A stretch of 64,000 bases of DNA from Cellvibrionales bacterium (lineage in GTDB: Bacteria > Pseudomonadota > Gammaproteobacteria > Pseudomonadales > UBA7239). How positions within the stretch are numbered: position 1 is the stretch's first letter; the number at the start of each line of letters is the position of its first letter. The stretch spans positions 1-64,000 of the forward strand of contig JADJPU010000001.1 in the NCBI GenBank assembly GCA_016713115.1, given 5' to 3'. The translations under genes were made by a program, and so were the position numbers. The notes beneath the pieces were generated by a model. The model was given only the letters and a program-made list of their open reading frames with translations, had not been told where the DNA came from and searched no databases. Shown one piece after another: positions 17,833-26,974 of the stretch.

Positions 17833-18153
17833 CTACGAGCCGATCGATTGATCAACTTCGCCTTCGTATGCTTCTACGCGCGCTTTCAATTTTTGGCCTG
17901 GCCGAAAAGTGACAACGCGGCGTGCGGTAATGGGTATCTCTTCACCGGTTTTTGGATTGCGACCTGGGCGCTGACTTTTATCGCGCAGATCAAAATTTCC
18001 AAAGCCAGACAATTTTACATTTTTGTTCTGCGCTAATGAAGTGCGAATCTCTTCAAAAAACACTTCGACAATTTCTTTTGCTTCGCGTTTGTTCAGCCCT
18101 AGCTCTTCATAAAGCTTTTCGGCAAGGTCAGCTTTGGTCAGTGCTTCGGACAT
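17833..18153 (-). CDS. ihfA: Integration host factor subunit alpha
   Basis: 106 residues, standard length. The HU/IHF signature runs through SGFGNFDLRDKSQRPGRNP, with the Pro at the tip of the DNA-intercalating arm, and the TKADLAEKLYEELG start is typical. IHF-alpha pairs with IHF-beta to bend DNA in replication, recombination and transcription. It begins 2 bases after the pheT stop and is cotranscribed with it, the conserved arrangement in this lineage. Confidence 0.97.
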   Translation of the reverse strand: MSEALTKADLAEKLYEELGLNKREAKEIVEVFFEEIRTSLAQNKNVKLSGFGNFDLRDKSQRPGRNPKTGEEIPITARRVVTFRPGQKLKARVEAYEGEVDQSIGS

Positions 18154-18155
18154 TG

Positions 18156-20522
18156 TTAATTCCTTAACGTGGCACCGTGTTCGCGCCCTACAGCAGCAAT
18201 AACGGCATCAACCCATTCAACAATTTCGACTTCGTTTAGAGTGCGCGAAGCCTGCTGAAAGGTCAAGCCCAAAGCGACACTTTTTCTTGTAGATTCAATA
18301 TGTTCGCCCACATATACATCAAACACCTTGAGGTTGATAAGGCAATCGCCTGCCGCTGTTCGCACGGTGTCGCACAACACGGATACTGGCAGCGCACGAT
18401 CTACCACCACAGCCAAATCGCGACGCACTTCGGGGAAACGCGACACGGCTGCAAACGCAGGCTGGCGCGCCGCCAGCAAAGCCTCGCGCTCCATTTCAAA
18501 CACCAGCACAGTGCCGGGAATATCCAGCTTACGCAGCAACTCTGGGTGCAAAGCGCCGATCAATCCCACCTGACGACCCGCTGCAACAATGGCAGCCGTC
18601 TGCCCCGGATGCAGCGCAGGATGTTGCGCTGGAGCGAACGAAAAATCGCTCGCCCTGCCCGTGCGCGCCAGCAGTGCCTGCACATCGCCTTTCAAATCAT
18701 AGAAATCAATCTTGTCAGCCGAGCCGCCGTGCCAAGATTCCGGCTGACGATTGCCGTACAGCAAACCCGCCAGCACGGGCTGTTGCTCAAGCCGCCCGCC
18801 CTCCAGCCGGAAGCGCAGGCCAGACTCAAAAAAGCGCGCTCTATCCTGTTGGCGATTCAAGTTGTATTGCAGCGTACTAACCAAACTGGGGATCAGGCTG
18901 GCGCGCATGGCTGACATGTCTGCCGAAATTGGATTGCGCACACTGACCGACACTTGCTCCGGCTCAAACATCGCCTGTAACTCTGGCGCAATAAACGAAT
19001 AACTGATGACTTCGCGATAACCGCGCGCCACTAACACGGCAGCCGGCACATCGGCGGCCAGCGAGGTTTCCGGCACGCCAACCAAGTTGAGATCAGCCTT
19101 GATTGCCCGTGACGGCAAGCGGTTGTAACCGTAAACCCGCGCCACTTCTTCGATCAAATCCTGCTCGATGGCGATGTCGTAGCGCCAGCTCGGCGCTTGC
19201 ACCGTCCAGCCGTCAGCTTCTGTAACCGGATCAAAGCCCAGCCGCGCGAGTATCGTCAACACCTCAGTCTCTGGCAGCTCCACGCCGAGATACTGCGCCA
19301 ACAGCTTGCGTGTCAGCTTCACCGACGCGCTCTCAGGCAAGAGCTCTTCAGAAACCACATGAACAATGGGCCCCGCCTCACCGCCCACAATATCCAGCAG
19401 TAATTTTGTAGCTAATTCAATAGCTTGAAGCTGAATATTAAAGTCAACTCCACGCTCAAAGCGGTGTGAAGCATCCGTATGCAGCCCGTATTGGCGTGCT
19501 TTGCCCGCCATGCTGACAGGGTTAAACCAAGCACTCTCTAACAGCACGCTGCGCGTTTCGGCAGACACCGCGCTCTCCGCGCCACCCATAATGCCTGCCA
19601 AAGCCAAAGGCTTCTTGGCATCGGCAATCAGCAGCGAATCGGGCTTCAGCGTAACGGTTTGGCCGTCCAGCAATACCAAGGTTTCATCCGCACGCGCCAA
19701 GCGCACTTCAATACCGCCTTCTACTTTGTCCAAATCAAAAGCGTGCATGGGCTGACCCAGCTCCAGCAGCACATAGTTGGTGACATCCACCACAGGGTCG
19801 ATGCAACGCACACCGGCACGGCGCAGGCGCTCTACCATCCACAAGGGCGTTACACAGCCGCTGTTGATGTTTTGGATCACACGACCCGCATAGCGCGCGC
19901 AGTGCGCAGGGGCACTCAACTTAACGCTAGTTATAGCTTGAGATTTATCTTCTATTTTATTGATTTCAAATACTTTTTTATTACAGCCAGTCAACGCCGC
20001 CACCTCGCGCGCCAAACCCAGCATACCGAGGCAGTCACCGCGATTCGGCGTCAAATCCACCTCAATGATGTGGTCATCCAATTGCAGGTATTCACGGATG
20101 CAGGCACCCACCGGCGCATCTGCTGGCAGTTCCCACAAGCCTTCGCTGCTATCCGCCAAACCCAGTTCTTGCTCCGCACACAGCATGCCGCAGGATTCCA
20201 CACCGCGCAGCTTGGCCTGCTTGATTTTGACGCTAGGCAACTCCGCACCCAGCGTGGCAAAGGGAATCTTCAAACCCAAACGCGCATTCGCCGCGCCGCA
20301 AACCACTTGCTTGAGCTCGCCATCTGGGTGCCCTGCCACTTGGCAGACGCGCAACTTGTCAGCATCTGGATGCTGTTCGATGGCGACAATCTCACCTATG
20401 ACCACACCAGAAAAAGGCGGCGCTACCGGTGTAACGGCATCCACCTCCAAGCCCGCCATGGTGATTGTGTCCGCCAACTGCTGCGCACTTAAGCCGCTGC
20501 AATCGACATGATCTTCAAGCAA
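18156..20522 (-). CDS. pheT: Phenylalanyl-tRNA synthetase beta subunit (start codon missing)
   Basis: 788 residues from a TTG at 20522. The domains are in the usual order: tRNA-binding fold (GVVIGEIVAIEQHPDADKLRV), B3/B4 editing domain, B5, the catalytic-like core and the C-terminal anticodon-binding domain (DLAVVVDRALPV). The reading frame is open upstream as KFNKK before LLEDHVD, which fits codons 2-6 of a normal PheT (compare the M-K-F start of the family). The codon expected to be ATG, at 20540-20538, is GGG. The real start appears to have been removed by the deletion that also cut pheS. Confidence 0.9.
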   Translation of the reverse strand: MLEDHVDCSGLSAQQLADTITMAGLEVDAVTPVAPPFSGVVIGEIVAIEQHPDADKLRVCQVAGHPDGELKQVVCGAANARLGLKIPFATLGAELPSVKIKQAKLRGVESCGMLCAEQELGLADSSEGLWELPADAPVGACIREYLQLDDHIIEVDLTPNRGDCLGMLGLAREVAALTGCNKKVFEINKIEDKSQAITSVKLSAPAHCARYAGRVIQNINSGCVTPLWMVERLRRAGVRCIDPVVDVTNYVLLELGQPMHAFDLDKVEGGIEVRLARADETLVLLDGQTVTLKPDSLLIADAKKPLALAGIMGGAESAVSAETRSVLLESAWFNPVSMAGKARQYGLHTDASHRFERGVDFNIQLQAIELATKLLLDIVGGEAGPIVHVVSEELLPESASVKLTRKLLAQYLGVELPETEVLTILARLGFDPVTEADGWTVQAPSWRYDIAIEQDLIEEVARVYGYNRLPSRAIKADLNLVGVPETSLAADVPAAVLVARGYREVISYSFIAPELQAMFEPEQVSVSVRNPISADMSAMRASLIPSLVSTLQYNLNRQQDRARFFESGLRFRLEGGRLEQQPVLAGLLYGNRQPESWHGGSADKIDFYDLKGDVQALLARTGRASDFSFAPAQHPALHPGQTAAIVAAGRQVGLIGALHPELLRKLDIPGTVLVFEMEREALLAARQPAFAAVSRFPEVRRDLAVVVDRALPVSVLCDTVRTAAGDCLINLKVFDVYVGEHIESTRKSVALGLTFQQASRTLNEVEIVEWVDAVIAAVGREHGATLRN

Positions 20523-21481
20523 TTTTTTGTTAAATTTCCCCCCATACCGAAAGCCAAGCCCGTGTACTGCTGGCTATCGATGCCCACATTGGCAAATACC
20601 GAGGGATGCACCATGCCGCAACCCATCACCTCTAACCAGCCGGTCTGCTTACAGATTCGGCAACCTTTGCCGCGACAGTGTGTGCACTGCATATCCACTT
20701 CTGCCGACGGCTCGGTGAAAGGGAAATAGGATGGACGAAAGCGCACCGCTAAATCTGTCTCAAAGAAGGCTTTGAGGAACTGATCGATCAGTCCCTTCAA
20801 ATCAGCAAAGCTCACGCCCCTATCGACCAACAAACCCTCTACCTGATGGAACATCGGGGTGTGCGTTAAATCGGAATCACAGCGATACACACGGCCAGGG
20901 CAGATAACGCGAATCGGCTGCGCGCTTTTTTCAGCGACAAACTTTTCCATCACACGAATTTGCACGGGCGAGGTATGCGTGCGCAGCACGGTGTTGTCGC
21001 TGATATAAAACGTGTCATGCATGGCGCGCGCGGGGTGATGATCGGGAATATTCAGCGCGCCAAAGTTGTGAAAATCATCTTCAATTTCTGGCCCTTCGAC
21101 CAATTCAAAACCGACGCGCGCAAAAATGTCGCGTATGCGCGCAATGGTTCTGGTTACTGGATGTAGAGAGCCGATTTCTTCCCCGCGTCCATCCAAGGTC
21201 ACATCAATCGTTTCTCGCGATAACTGCTCCGCCACCGCAGCAGATGCCAGAACAGATTGTCGCGCTTCAATTTGCGCTTGAATGGCTTCTTTTACGACAT
21301 TGATTTTTGCACCTGCGGCTGGGCGCTCTTCTGCTGACAACTGCCCCAGATTTTTTAGCAATGCAGTTAACGCACCTTTTTTGCCGAGATAGTTGACGCG
21401 CACATCATCCAGCGCGCGCTCACTCTCTGCTGCGGCAATGGCTTGCTGCGCTTCGTCCGCCAAAGTTTGCAAATGATCCAT
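20489..21481 (-). CDS. pheS: Phenylalanyl-tRNA synthetase alpha subunit, 3' end replaced
   Basis: 330 residues. The N-terminal coiled coil and catalytic core are normal through motif 2 and the Cys-rich CTHCRGKGCRIC insert, up to GLAFGMG at residue 314. The family then continues with the motif 3 ERL and about 29 more residues. Here the frame instead runs 16 unrelated residues (GNLTKNC...), which are a shifted reading of the pheT 5' end. Motif 3 Arg binds ATP, so this product should be inactive. PheS is essential, so an error or a second copy is likely. It overlaps pheT by 34 bases. Confidence 0.88.
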   Translation of the reverse strand: MDHLQTLADEAQQAIAAAESERALDDVRVNYLGKKGALTALLKNLGQLSAEERPAAGAKINVVKEAIQAQIEARQSVLASAAVAEQLSRETIDVTLDGRGEEIGSLHPVTRTIARIRDIFARVGFELVEGPEIEDDFHNFGALNIPDHHPARAMHDTFYISDNTVLRTHTSPVQIRVMEKFVAEKSAQPIRVICPGRVYRCDSDLTHTPMFHQVEGLLVDRGVSFADLKGLIDQFLKAFFETDLAVRFRPSYFPFTEPSAEVDMQCTHCRGKGCRICKQTGWLEVMGCGMVHPSVFANVGIDSQQYTGLAFGMGGNLTKNCLKIMSIAAA

Positions 21482-21546
21482 AGTTTTTTACTCGTTGCTC
21501 GACGCTGCTACACAAACACGCTGCGAAAAATTCAATATCCCGATAC

Positions 21547-21570
21547 AAAACGACCCGCAAAAGCGGGCCG
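21547..21570 (-). terminator. Terminator/attenuator-like hairpin between rplT and pheS
   Basis: On the minus strand CGGCCCGC, loop TTTT, GCGGGTCG (21570-21551) is followed by TTTT. It lies between rplT and pheS, where E. coli has the pheST attenuator. I see no Phe-rich leader peptide, so it may simply reduce read-through. Confidence 0.6.
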
Positions 21571-21596
21571 TCTGGTGCTACTGGCAGAACAGTAAA

Positions 21597-21956
21597 TCAG
21601 GCAGCCAGTGCAGCTTTGGCCTTCTCTACTAATGCTGCAAAAGCAGGCTTGTCGTGCACAGCAATATCTGCCATTACGCGACGATCCAATTCAATACCTG
21701 CTTTTTTCAAACCGGCAATAAATTGGCTGTAGCTGATGCCTTCAGCGCGTGCTTGTGCGTTGATGCGCACAATCCACAGCGAGCGAAAATCGCGTTTTTT
21801 GACGCGACGGTCGCGGAAAGCGTATTGACCCGCTTTAGTAACAGCTTGCTTGGCAACGCGATAAACGCGTGAGCGAGCGCCGCTGTAACCTTTAGCGAGT
21901 TTGAGGGTTTTCTTGTGACGAGCATGTGCGGTAACACCGCGTTTTACGCGTGGCAT
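21597..21956 (-). CDS. rplT: Ribosomal protein bL20
   Basis: 119 residues, full length and highly conserved (MPRVKRGVTAHARHKK, KGYSGARSRVYRVAKQAV, FRDRRVKKRDFR). It is an early assembly protein of the large subunit and in E. coli represses translation of rpmI-rplT by binding its own mRNA. The start follows GAGGAG. It lies 13 bases after rpmI in the infC-rpmI-rplT operon. Confidence 0.98.
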   Translation of the reverse strand: MPRVKRGVTAHARHKKTLKLAKGYSGARSRVYRVAKQAVTKAGQYAFRDRRVKKRDFRSLWIVRINAQARAEGISYSQFIAGLKKAGIELDRRVMADIAVHDKPAFAALVEKAKAALAA

Positions 21957-21969
21957 AGTTCAGTTCTCC

Positions 21970-22164
21970 TCACAGATTACGCATCATTTTATCGACCAAC
22001 ACCACATCTGACTTGTGAACCAGATCAGTGCCGCGCAGCTGACGCTTACGCTTGGTGGTCATCTTGGTGAGGATGTGGCTCTTGTTAGCATGCTTGCGCT
22101 TGTAACCGGCCGCTGTTTTTTTGAAGCGTTTTGACGCTCCGCTATGTACCTTGATCTTAGGCAT
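21970..22164 (-). CDS. rpmI: Ribosomal protein bL35
   Basis: 64 residues, full length (MPKIKVHSGASKRFKKTA, RKHANKSHILTKM). A small, basic protein of the large ribosomal subunit. The start follows GCGGAG. It sits in the conserved infC-rpmI-rplT order, with a possible structured leader upstream. Confidence 0.98.
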   Translation of the reverse strand: MPKIKVHSGASKRFKKTAAGYKRKHANKSHILTKMTTKRKRQLRGTDLVHKSDVVLVDKMMRNL

Positions 22165-22183
22165 TGCAAATAACTCCGCATTG

Positions 22184-22212
22184 GAACACTTGTCTGTCTG
22201 ACAGCGGTGTTC
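22184..22212 (-). promoter_or_regulatory. Hairpin in the infC-rpmI gap, possible L20 operator element
   Basis: Paired arms GAACAC (22184-22189) with GTGTTC (22207-22212), and TGTC (22191-22194) with GACA (22200-22203), lie just before the rpmI RBS. In E. coli L20 binds structures upstream of rpmI. That this hairpin has the same role is inferred from position only. Confidence 0.35.
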
Positions 22213-22243
22213 TGGTTAATGATAAAAACAAGCCAACAACGGC

Positions 22244-22798
22244 TTATTTCTTCTTTTTGGGTCCTAAAACCATCGTCAGTTGGCGCCCTTCCATTTTTGG
22301 AAATTGCTCCACTGCACCATAGTCCGCCAGGTCAGCTTCGATGCGTTTCAGCATCTCCATGCCCAATTCCTGGTGAGCCATTTCACGACCGCGATAACGC
22401 AGCGTAATTTTGGCCTTGTCCCCGTCTTCCAAGAAACGCATCAGGTTGCGTAGTTTTACCTGATAGTCTCCGTCTTCCGTCCCTGGTCGAAACTTGATTT
22501 CTTTAATCTGAACACGGTGTTGCTTTTTCTTCTGTTCAGCTTTTTGCTTTTTCTGTTCAAACAAAAACTTGCCGTAATCCATCACTTTACAAACAGGCGG
22601 TGTGGCATCGGGAGAAATCTCTACCAGATCCAACTCTGCCTCTTCAGCCGCCGCCAGCGCTTCACGCAAACTGACAACACCTACTTGTGATCCATCTGCG
22701 CCAATCAGACGCACTTCACGCGCACGAATTTCATCATTGATGCGCTGCTTGTTAGCATTGGCAGCGCCGCGCTCTTTGTTCTCAACTGGCTGATTAAT
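22244..22798 (-). CDS. infC: Translation initiation factor IF-3 with ATT start
   Basis: 184 residues. The N-domain (RINDEIRAREVRLIGADGSQ), linker and C-domain (ITLRYRGREMAHQELG) are complete. No ATG, GTG or TTG gives the full N-terminus, but ATT at 22798-22796 is in frame, 9 bases after GGAG, and yields INQPVENKERGAANANKQR before the conserved part. IF-3 rejects non-canonical starts, so an AUU start gives negative feedback on its own synthesis, as established in E. coli. It follows thrS by 23 bases. Confidence 0.95.
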   Translation of the reverse strand: MNQPVENKERGAANANKQRINDEIRAREVRLIGADGSQVGVVSLREALAAAEEAELDLVEISPDATPPVCKVMDYGKFLFEQKKQKAEQKKKQHRVQIKEIKFRPGTEDGDYQVKLRNLMRFLEDGDKAKITLRYRGREMAHQELGMEMLKRIEADLADYGAVEQFPKMEGRQLTMVLGPKKKK

Positions 22799-22821
22799 AA
22801 CTTGTTTCTCCGATTATTGCC

Positions 22822-24741
22822 TTATAAACGCACGCGACCACGCTGAAGCACCTCGGATTGCAGATGAGCCAATAGCTGATCCCAGCTCATGGTTCCCAAC
22901 TCTGCTCCGTTGCGCGCCCGCACGGCCACCGTTTTAGATTCAGACTCCTTGTCTCCCACGACGAGCAGGAAAGGCGTCTTCTGGATCGTATGCTCGCGGA
23001 TTTTAAAGCCTACCTTCTCGTTTCTCAAGTCGGCATGCGCACGAAGTCCATGATTTTCAAGAAATTCTGCCAATTCTGTGGCGTATCCGGCCTGTTTGTC
23101 CGTGATATTCATCACCACGGCCTGCACAGGTGCCAGCCACAGCGGGAAAGCACCCTCGTACTGCTCGATCAGAATGCCGATAAAGCGCTCCAACGAGCCG
23201 AGAATGGCACGGTGCAGCATCACCGGCGTCTGGCGCTGGCTGTGTTCGTCCACATATTCAGCACCTAAGCGACCCGGCATGTTGAAGTCCACTTGGATGG
23301 TGCCGCACTGCCACATCCGGCCTATGCAGTCTTTCAGGGTAAATTCAATTTTTGGCCCGTAGAAAGCGCCTTCGCCCGGCTGTAAGTCAAAAGGCAGGCC
23401 CTTGGCATTCAGGGCATCCGCCAGTGCCGCTTCAGCTTTATCCCAAATTTCATCCGAACCCACGCGCTCTTCAGGGCGAGTAGACAATTTGATGATGACA
23501 TCGCTAAAACCAAAGTCTTGATACACCGAGTACAGCAAATCAATAAACGCAGTCACTTCAGGCTGAATTTGTTCTTCTGTACAAAAAATATGCGCATCAT
23601 CTTGCACAAAGCCGCGCACACGCATGATGCCGTGCAGCGCACCCGACGGCTCGTTGCGATGGCAAGAACCAAACTCCGCCATGCGCAGCGGCAATTCGCG
23701 GTAACTGTGCAGCGCTGCGTTATAAATCTGCACATGGCAGGGGCAGTTCATCGGCTTGATCGCATAATCGCGCGATTCCGATTCCGTGATGAACATGTTT
23801 TGCGAATATTTACCCCAGTGACCGGAGCGCTCCCACAGCGTCAAATCCACCACTTGCGGTGTGCGCACTTCCTGATAGTTCGCTTTACGCAAACGCTCAC
23901 GAATATAGTTTTCAATTTCTTTGTAGATGATCCAACCGTTGTTGTGCCAGAACACCATGCCCGGTGCTTCTTCTTGAATATGAAACAAATCCAGACGCTT
24001 GCCGAGTTTACGGTGATCGCGTTTTTCCGCCTCTTCTATGCGCGTTAAATACGCTTGCAGATCTTTTTTATTCAGCCATGCCGTGCCGTAAATACGCTGT
24101 AATTGCGCGTTTTTACTGTCGCCGCGCCAATAGGCACCAGCTACTTTCATCAACTTAAAGGCTTTTAATTTCCCTGTGGATGGCACATGTGGGCCGCGAC
24201 ACAAATCCTTCCATTCGCCTTGCTGATAAATAGAAATTTCTTCACCCGCTGGCAACTCGTTGATAATTTCTACTTTGTAGTGCTCGCCCATCGCAGCAAA
24301 TGTTTTTACCGCTTCATCGCGACTCATCACGACGCGCTGCACAACATGGTCTGCCGCAGCCAATTCTTCCATGCGTTTTTCAATCGCAATCAAATCATCG
24401 GGTGTAAAAGCGCGCTCGGTGGCGAAATCGTAGTAAAAGCCATCATCAACCACAGGCCCAATAGTGACCTGCGTTTCCGGAAACAAGGCCTGCACAGCCA
24501 TCGCCAACAAATGCGCGGTGGAGTGACGAATAATCTCCAAGGCTTCTGGACTTTTTTCTGTCACGATAGCCAAGGCACTATCGTTCTCGATAAGAAAAGA
24601 AGTATCGACTAATTTGCCGTTGACCTGCCCTGCCAATGCAGCTTTCGCCAACCCAGCACCAATGGACGCAGCCACTTCTGCCACAGTTACGGCGTGATCA
24701 AAACTGCGCTGACTTCCATCGGGTAGCGTGATAACAGGCAT
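22822..24741 (-). CDS. thrS: Threonyl-tRNA synthetase
   Basis: 639 residues, standard length. The TGS domain (about 1-61) is followed by the editing domain with its HSTAHLLAMA motif, then the class II catalytic core (KPMNCPCHVQIY with the zinc Cys, CHRNEPSGALHG motif 2) and the C-terminal anticodon-binding domain (PVQAVVMNITDKQ). It charges tRNA-Thr. It is the first gene of the thrS-infC-rpmI-rplT unit. In E. coli it represses its own translation; I did not identify the operator here. Confidence 0.98.
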   Translation of the reverse strand: MPVITLPDGSQRSFDHAVTVAEVAASIGAGLAKAALAGQVNGKLVDTSFLIENDSALAIVTEKSPEALEIIRHSTAHLLAMAVQALFPETQVTIGPVVDDGFYYDFATERAFTPDDLIAIEKRMEELAAADHVVQRVVMSRDEAVKTFAAMGEHYKVEIINELPAGEEISIYQQGEWKDLCRGPHVPSTGKLKAFKLMKVAGAYWRGDSKNAQLQRIYGTAWLNKKDLQAYLTRIEEAEKRDHRKLGKRLDLFHIQEEAPGMVFWHNNGWIIYKEIENYIRERLRKANYQEVRTPQVVDLTLWERSGHWGKYSQNMFITESESRDYAIKPMNCPCHVQIYNAALHSYRELPLRMAEFGSCHRNEPSGALHGIMRVRGFVQDDAHIFCTEEQIQPEVTAFIDLLYSVYQDFGFSDVIIKLSTRPEERVGSDEIWDKAEAALADALNAKGLPFDLQPGEGAFYGPKIEFTLKDCIGRMWQCGTIQVDFNMPGRLGAEYVDEHSQRQTPVMLHRAILGSLERFIGILIEQYEGAFPLWLAPVQAVVMNITDKQAGYATELAEFLENHGLRAHADLRNEKVGFKIREHTIQKTPFLLVVGDKESESKTVAVRARNGAELGTMSWDQLLAHLQSEVLQRGRVRL

Positions 24742-24845
24742 GATGCTTCCAGAAAGCCCGCCAAAATACGGGCAAAAATTTGAAGGAGCGCGATTTTAGG
24801 AGAGCGCTGCACCCGAAACAAGCGCAGCTCCCACTCTGGTGGCGC

Positions 24846-25496
24846 TTACTGCCCAGATTCTTCTTTCAGCTTGGCTTCCAAGATTTTGGCCGCTGCGGCG
24901 CGCTGCTCTGCACGCTGCTCCTTAGTGAGCGTCGCCTGCTGCTGCTCAGGGGTCTTGATGTCACCACAATCAGCCGACACCCAACGCGCATCCGCTTCAC
25001 TGTTGACGGCGTGAGCTGAGCTCTGCTCTTCAACCATCATCTGCGTGGCCGAAGTCCACGCTTCCGTATTCAGGCGCGTGATGGTTGTTTCGCCCTTCGC
25101 TTTAGGCTTACTGCACTGCACTTTAACGCGCGTGACATTGCCGTTGCGCTGGATGTCATTGAACTGGCAGCGATTTTCCGGATCATTTTCAGCGGCTTGT
25201 TTTTCCAACTGCTCTTTTGTCAGACAAACCTGCATAGGTTTGCCGGACACCAAACGCGCGGCTTTTTTCTCCATCATCGCCTCAACCTGCGCGCGCATTT
25301 CTGGCGGTACTTTTTCCAACATTTTGTTGATATCAGGTAACTCTTGACCATCAACCGCCGTTTTTTGTTTCACTTCCCACAAGCCCGGTTTCACATCTTT
25401 CACCAAGCTGCCAATGATCTCTTGCGTGCTATCGGCATGCGTCGTCGCCGTAAAAATCAAGCAACTTACTACCAAACCAACTACCTTTAGCTTCAT
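24846..25496 (-). CDS. DUF3617 family exported protein
   Basis: 216 residues with a clear signal peptide (MKLKVVGLVVSCLIFTATTHA). The mature part has the DUF3617 start (VKPGLWEVKQKTAVDGQELP), four Cys that may form disulphides (QVCLTKEQ, NRCQFND, VQCSK, ADCGD) and a charged Glu/Lys/Ala-rich helical tail. Function unknown; the family is periplasmic and common in proteobacteria. It follows ccmH by 25 bases on the same strand and may be cotranscribed. Confidence 0.8.
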   Translation of the reverse strand: MKLKVVGLVVSCLIFTATTHADSTQEIIGSLVKDVKPGLWEVKQKTAVDGQELPDINKMLEKVPPEMRAQVEAMMEKKAARLVSGKPMQVCLTKEQLEKQAAENDPENRCQFNDIQRNGNVTRVKVQCSKPKAKGETTITRLNTEAWTSATQMMVEEQSSAHAVNSEADARWVSADCGDIKTPEQQQATLTKEQRAEQRAAAAKILEAKLKEESGQ

Positions 25497-25521
25497 GGTG
25501 TTATCTCCTTATCGAACAAAC

Positions 25522-26937
25522 TTACTGCGGAATTTTTTGTGCAATGATGACGCGCAGTTCAGCAGGAAGCGCGTTTCTTTGCAACGGCTCACTAATGCCT
25601 TCCCAATCACCTACAGTCGGCACTGGCTGACCACTTTGTGACAAACGAGCCACCACCTCAAAAGTGTTGATTGCAGATAAATCTATCTGGCCTTTCATCG
25701 GCGAAGTCGCTGTATCTAATACCACACCATCTGCCAAGGCGGCCACTGTAGTTTTAACTACCGCCAGAGGCATACGCGGCCCATTTTTAGCGCGCAACAA
25801 CACAAATACCACACTATCGGGTTTAGCACCTGCCGCCGCATCAATACTTACATGCACGCGCAGCTGCAAATCTGTTGCCACAAGCGCTGTAGATTGCAGC
25901 CCACCCAGTTCACGCGCTCTAGCAACACCGTCTGCAATCGCTGCAGCTTGTGGTGTTCCCTGCGGAATGCTTTGCAATAAGCGCTCCCATTTTTCTACTG
26001 CCGCGCGGTAATCTTTTTGTTCAAAGGCATACATCCCCAACAAGCCCAAAGCCGTAACATTGTGTGGATTTAACGCCAGAGCACTGTTCAAAAAAGCGCG
26101 GGTATCATCGGTCAGTTCTCGGTTATTTTTTAGAAACAAAGTTTGAGCATACTCCGCCAAGAAGTTGTCTTGATCAGGAAAGTTAGTAACGAGGTGTTGA
26201 TAATCATTAATTGCTCTATCCCACTCACCTGCCATCGACAACAAGCGCGCACGCATATAGATAAAACCTTCATCATTCGGATGATCCGCAAGCCAAGCAT
26301 CCAGCTCGCCCAGTAGCAGCCACTGTTGTCGTACTTGCTCATCGTCCGTGAACTGCTGTGAAAAAACAGCGCGCCCTAAATCTGTTATTTGCAAAGCGCG
26401 TACCGATCCCATCTGGCGATAAATCAGCAAGGAACCTGCAGCTATAGCTAACAGCGCCAACAGAGAAATACCATTGATCCAACGCCCATGAATTAACTGC
26501 TTATTTATTGCACTGGCTGACTGCGCAACCACAGCTGCAGCGGAATTTCCGGTTGCCACACGCGGCTTCGCCAACACAAGTCGCAAGAGTACAATCAACA
26601 CTAAAACTAGCGGTGAAAGCCACAACAACAAGGTATTCCACTGTATGCGCGGCTTATACAATACAAAATCACCGTATCGGTCGCGCATGAAATCGACGAT
26701 TTCGCCTTCGGATTTTCCAGACAACAATTGCTGATACAGCTCTTTGCGCAAATCAGCCGCTATCTGTGAATCGGAATCTGCCAAGTTCTGATTTTGGCAC
26801 TTTGGGCAACGCAACTCTTCCGTGAGTTTTTGATAAAGATGGCGCTGCTCATCATTTTGAAATTCGTAGGCATCGATAGAGGCATACACGGCACTGCAAC
26901 ACAGCACCCACATCAAACATACCGCTAGACGACGCAT
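25522..26937 (-). CDS. ccmH: Fused CcmH-CcmI cytochrome c maturation protein
   Basis: 471 residues from the ATG at 26937, which follows GAGG. After a signal peptide, the CcmH domain carries the haem-ligation thiol motif LRCPKCQNQ and GEIVDFMRDRYGDFVLY, then a transmembrane segment. A second membrane segment near residue 165 leads into a CcmI-type TPR domain (ALNPHNVTALGLLGMYAFEQ) and a beta-rich C-terminal domain. CcmH reduces apocytochrome Cys and CcmI holds the apocytochrome tail. The domains are separate genes in Pseudomonas and fused in E. coli CcmH. No other ccm gene is in the window, so this copy is detached. Confidence 0.88.
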   Translation of the reverse strand: MRRLAVCLMWVLCCSAVYASIDAYEFQNDEQRHLYQKLTEELRCPKCQNQNLADSDSQIAADLRKELYQQLLSGKSEGEIVDFMRDRYGDFVLYKPRIQWNTLLLWLSPLVLVLIVLLRLVLAKPRVATGNSAAAVVAQSASAINKQLIHGRWINGISLLALLAIAAGSLLIYRQMGSVRALQITDLGRAVFSQQFTDDEQVRQQWLLLGELDAWLADHPNDEGFIYMRARLLSMAGEWDRAINDYQHLVTNFPDQDNFLAEYAQTLFLKNNRELTDDTRAFLNSALALNPHNVTALGLLGMYAFEQKDYRAAVEKWERLLQSIPQGTPQAAAIADGVARARELGGLQSTALVATDLQLRVHVSIDAAAGAKPDSVVFVLLRAKNGPRMPLAVVKTTVAALADGVVLDTATSPMKGQIDLSAINTFEVVARLSQSGQPVPTVGDWEGISEPLQRNALPAELRVIIAQKIPQ

Positions 26938-26974
26938 AAAACCTCTACGAACAAACACATTGACTTCAAAATAC

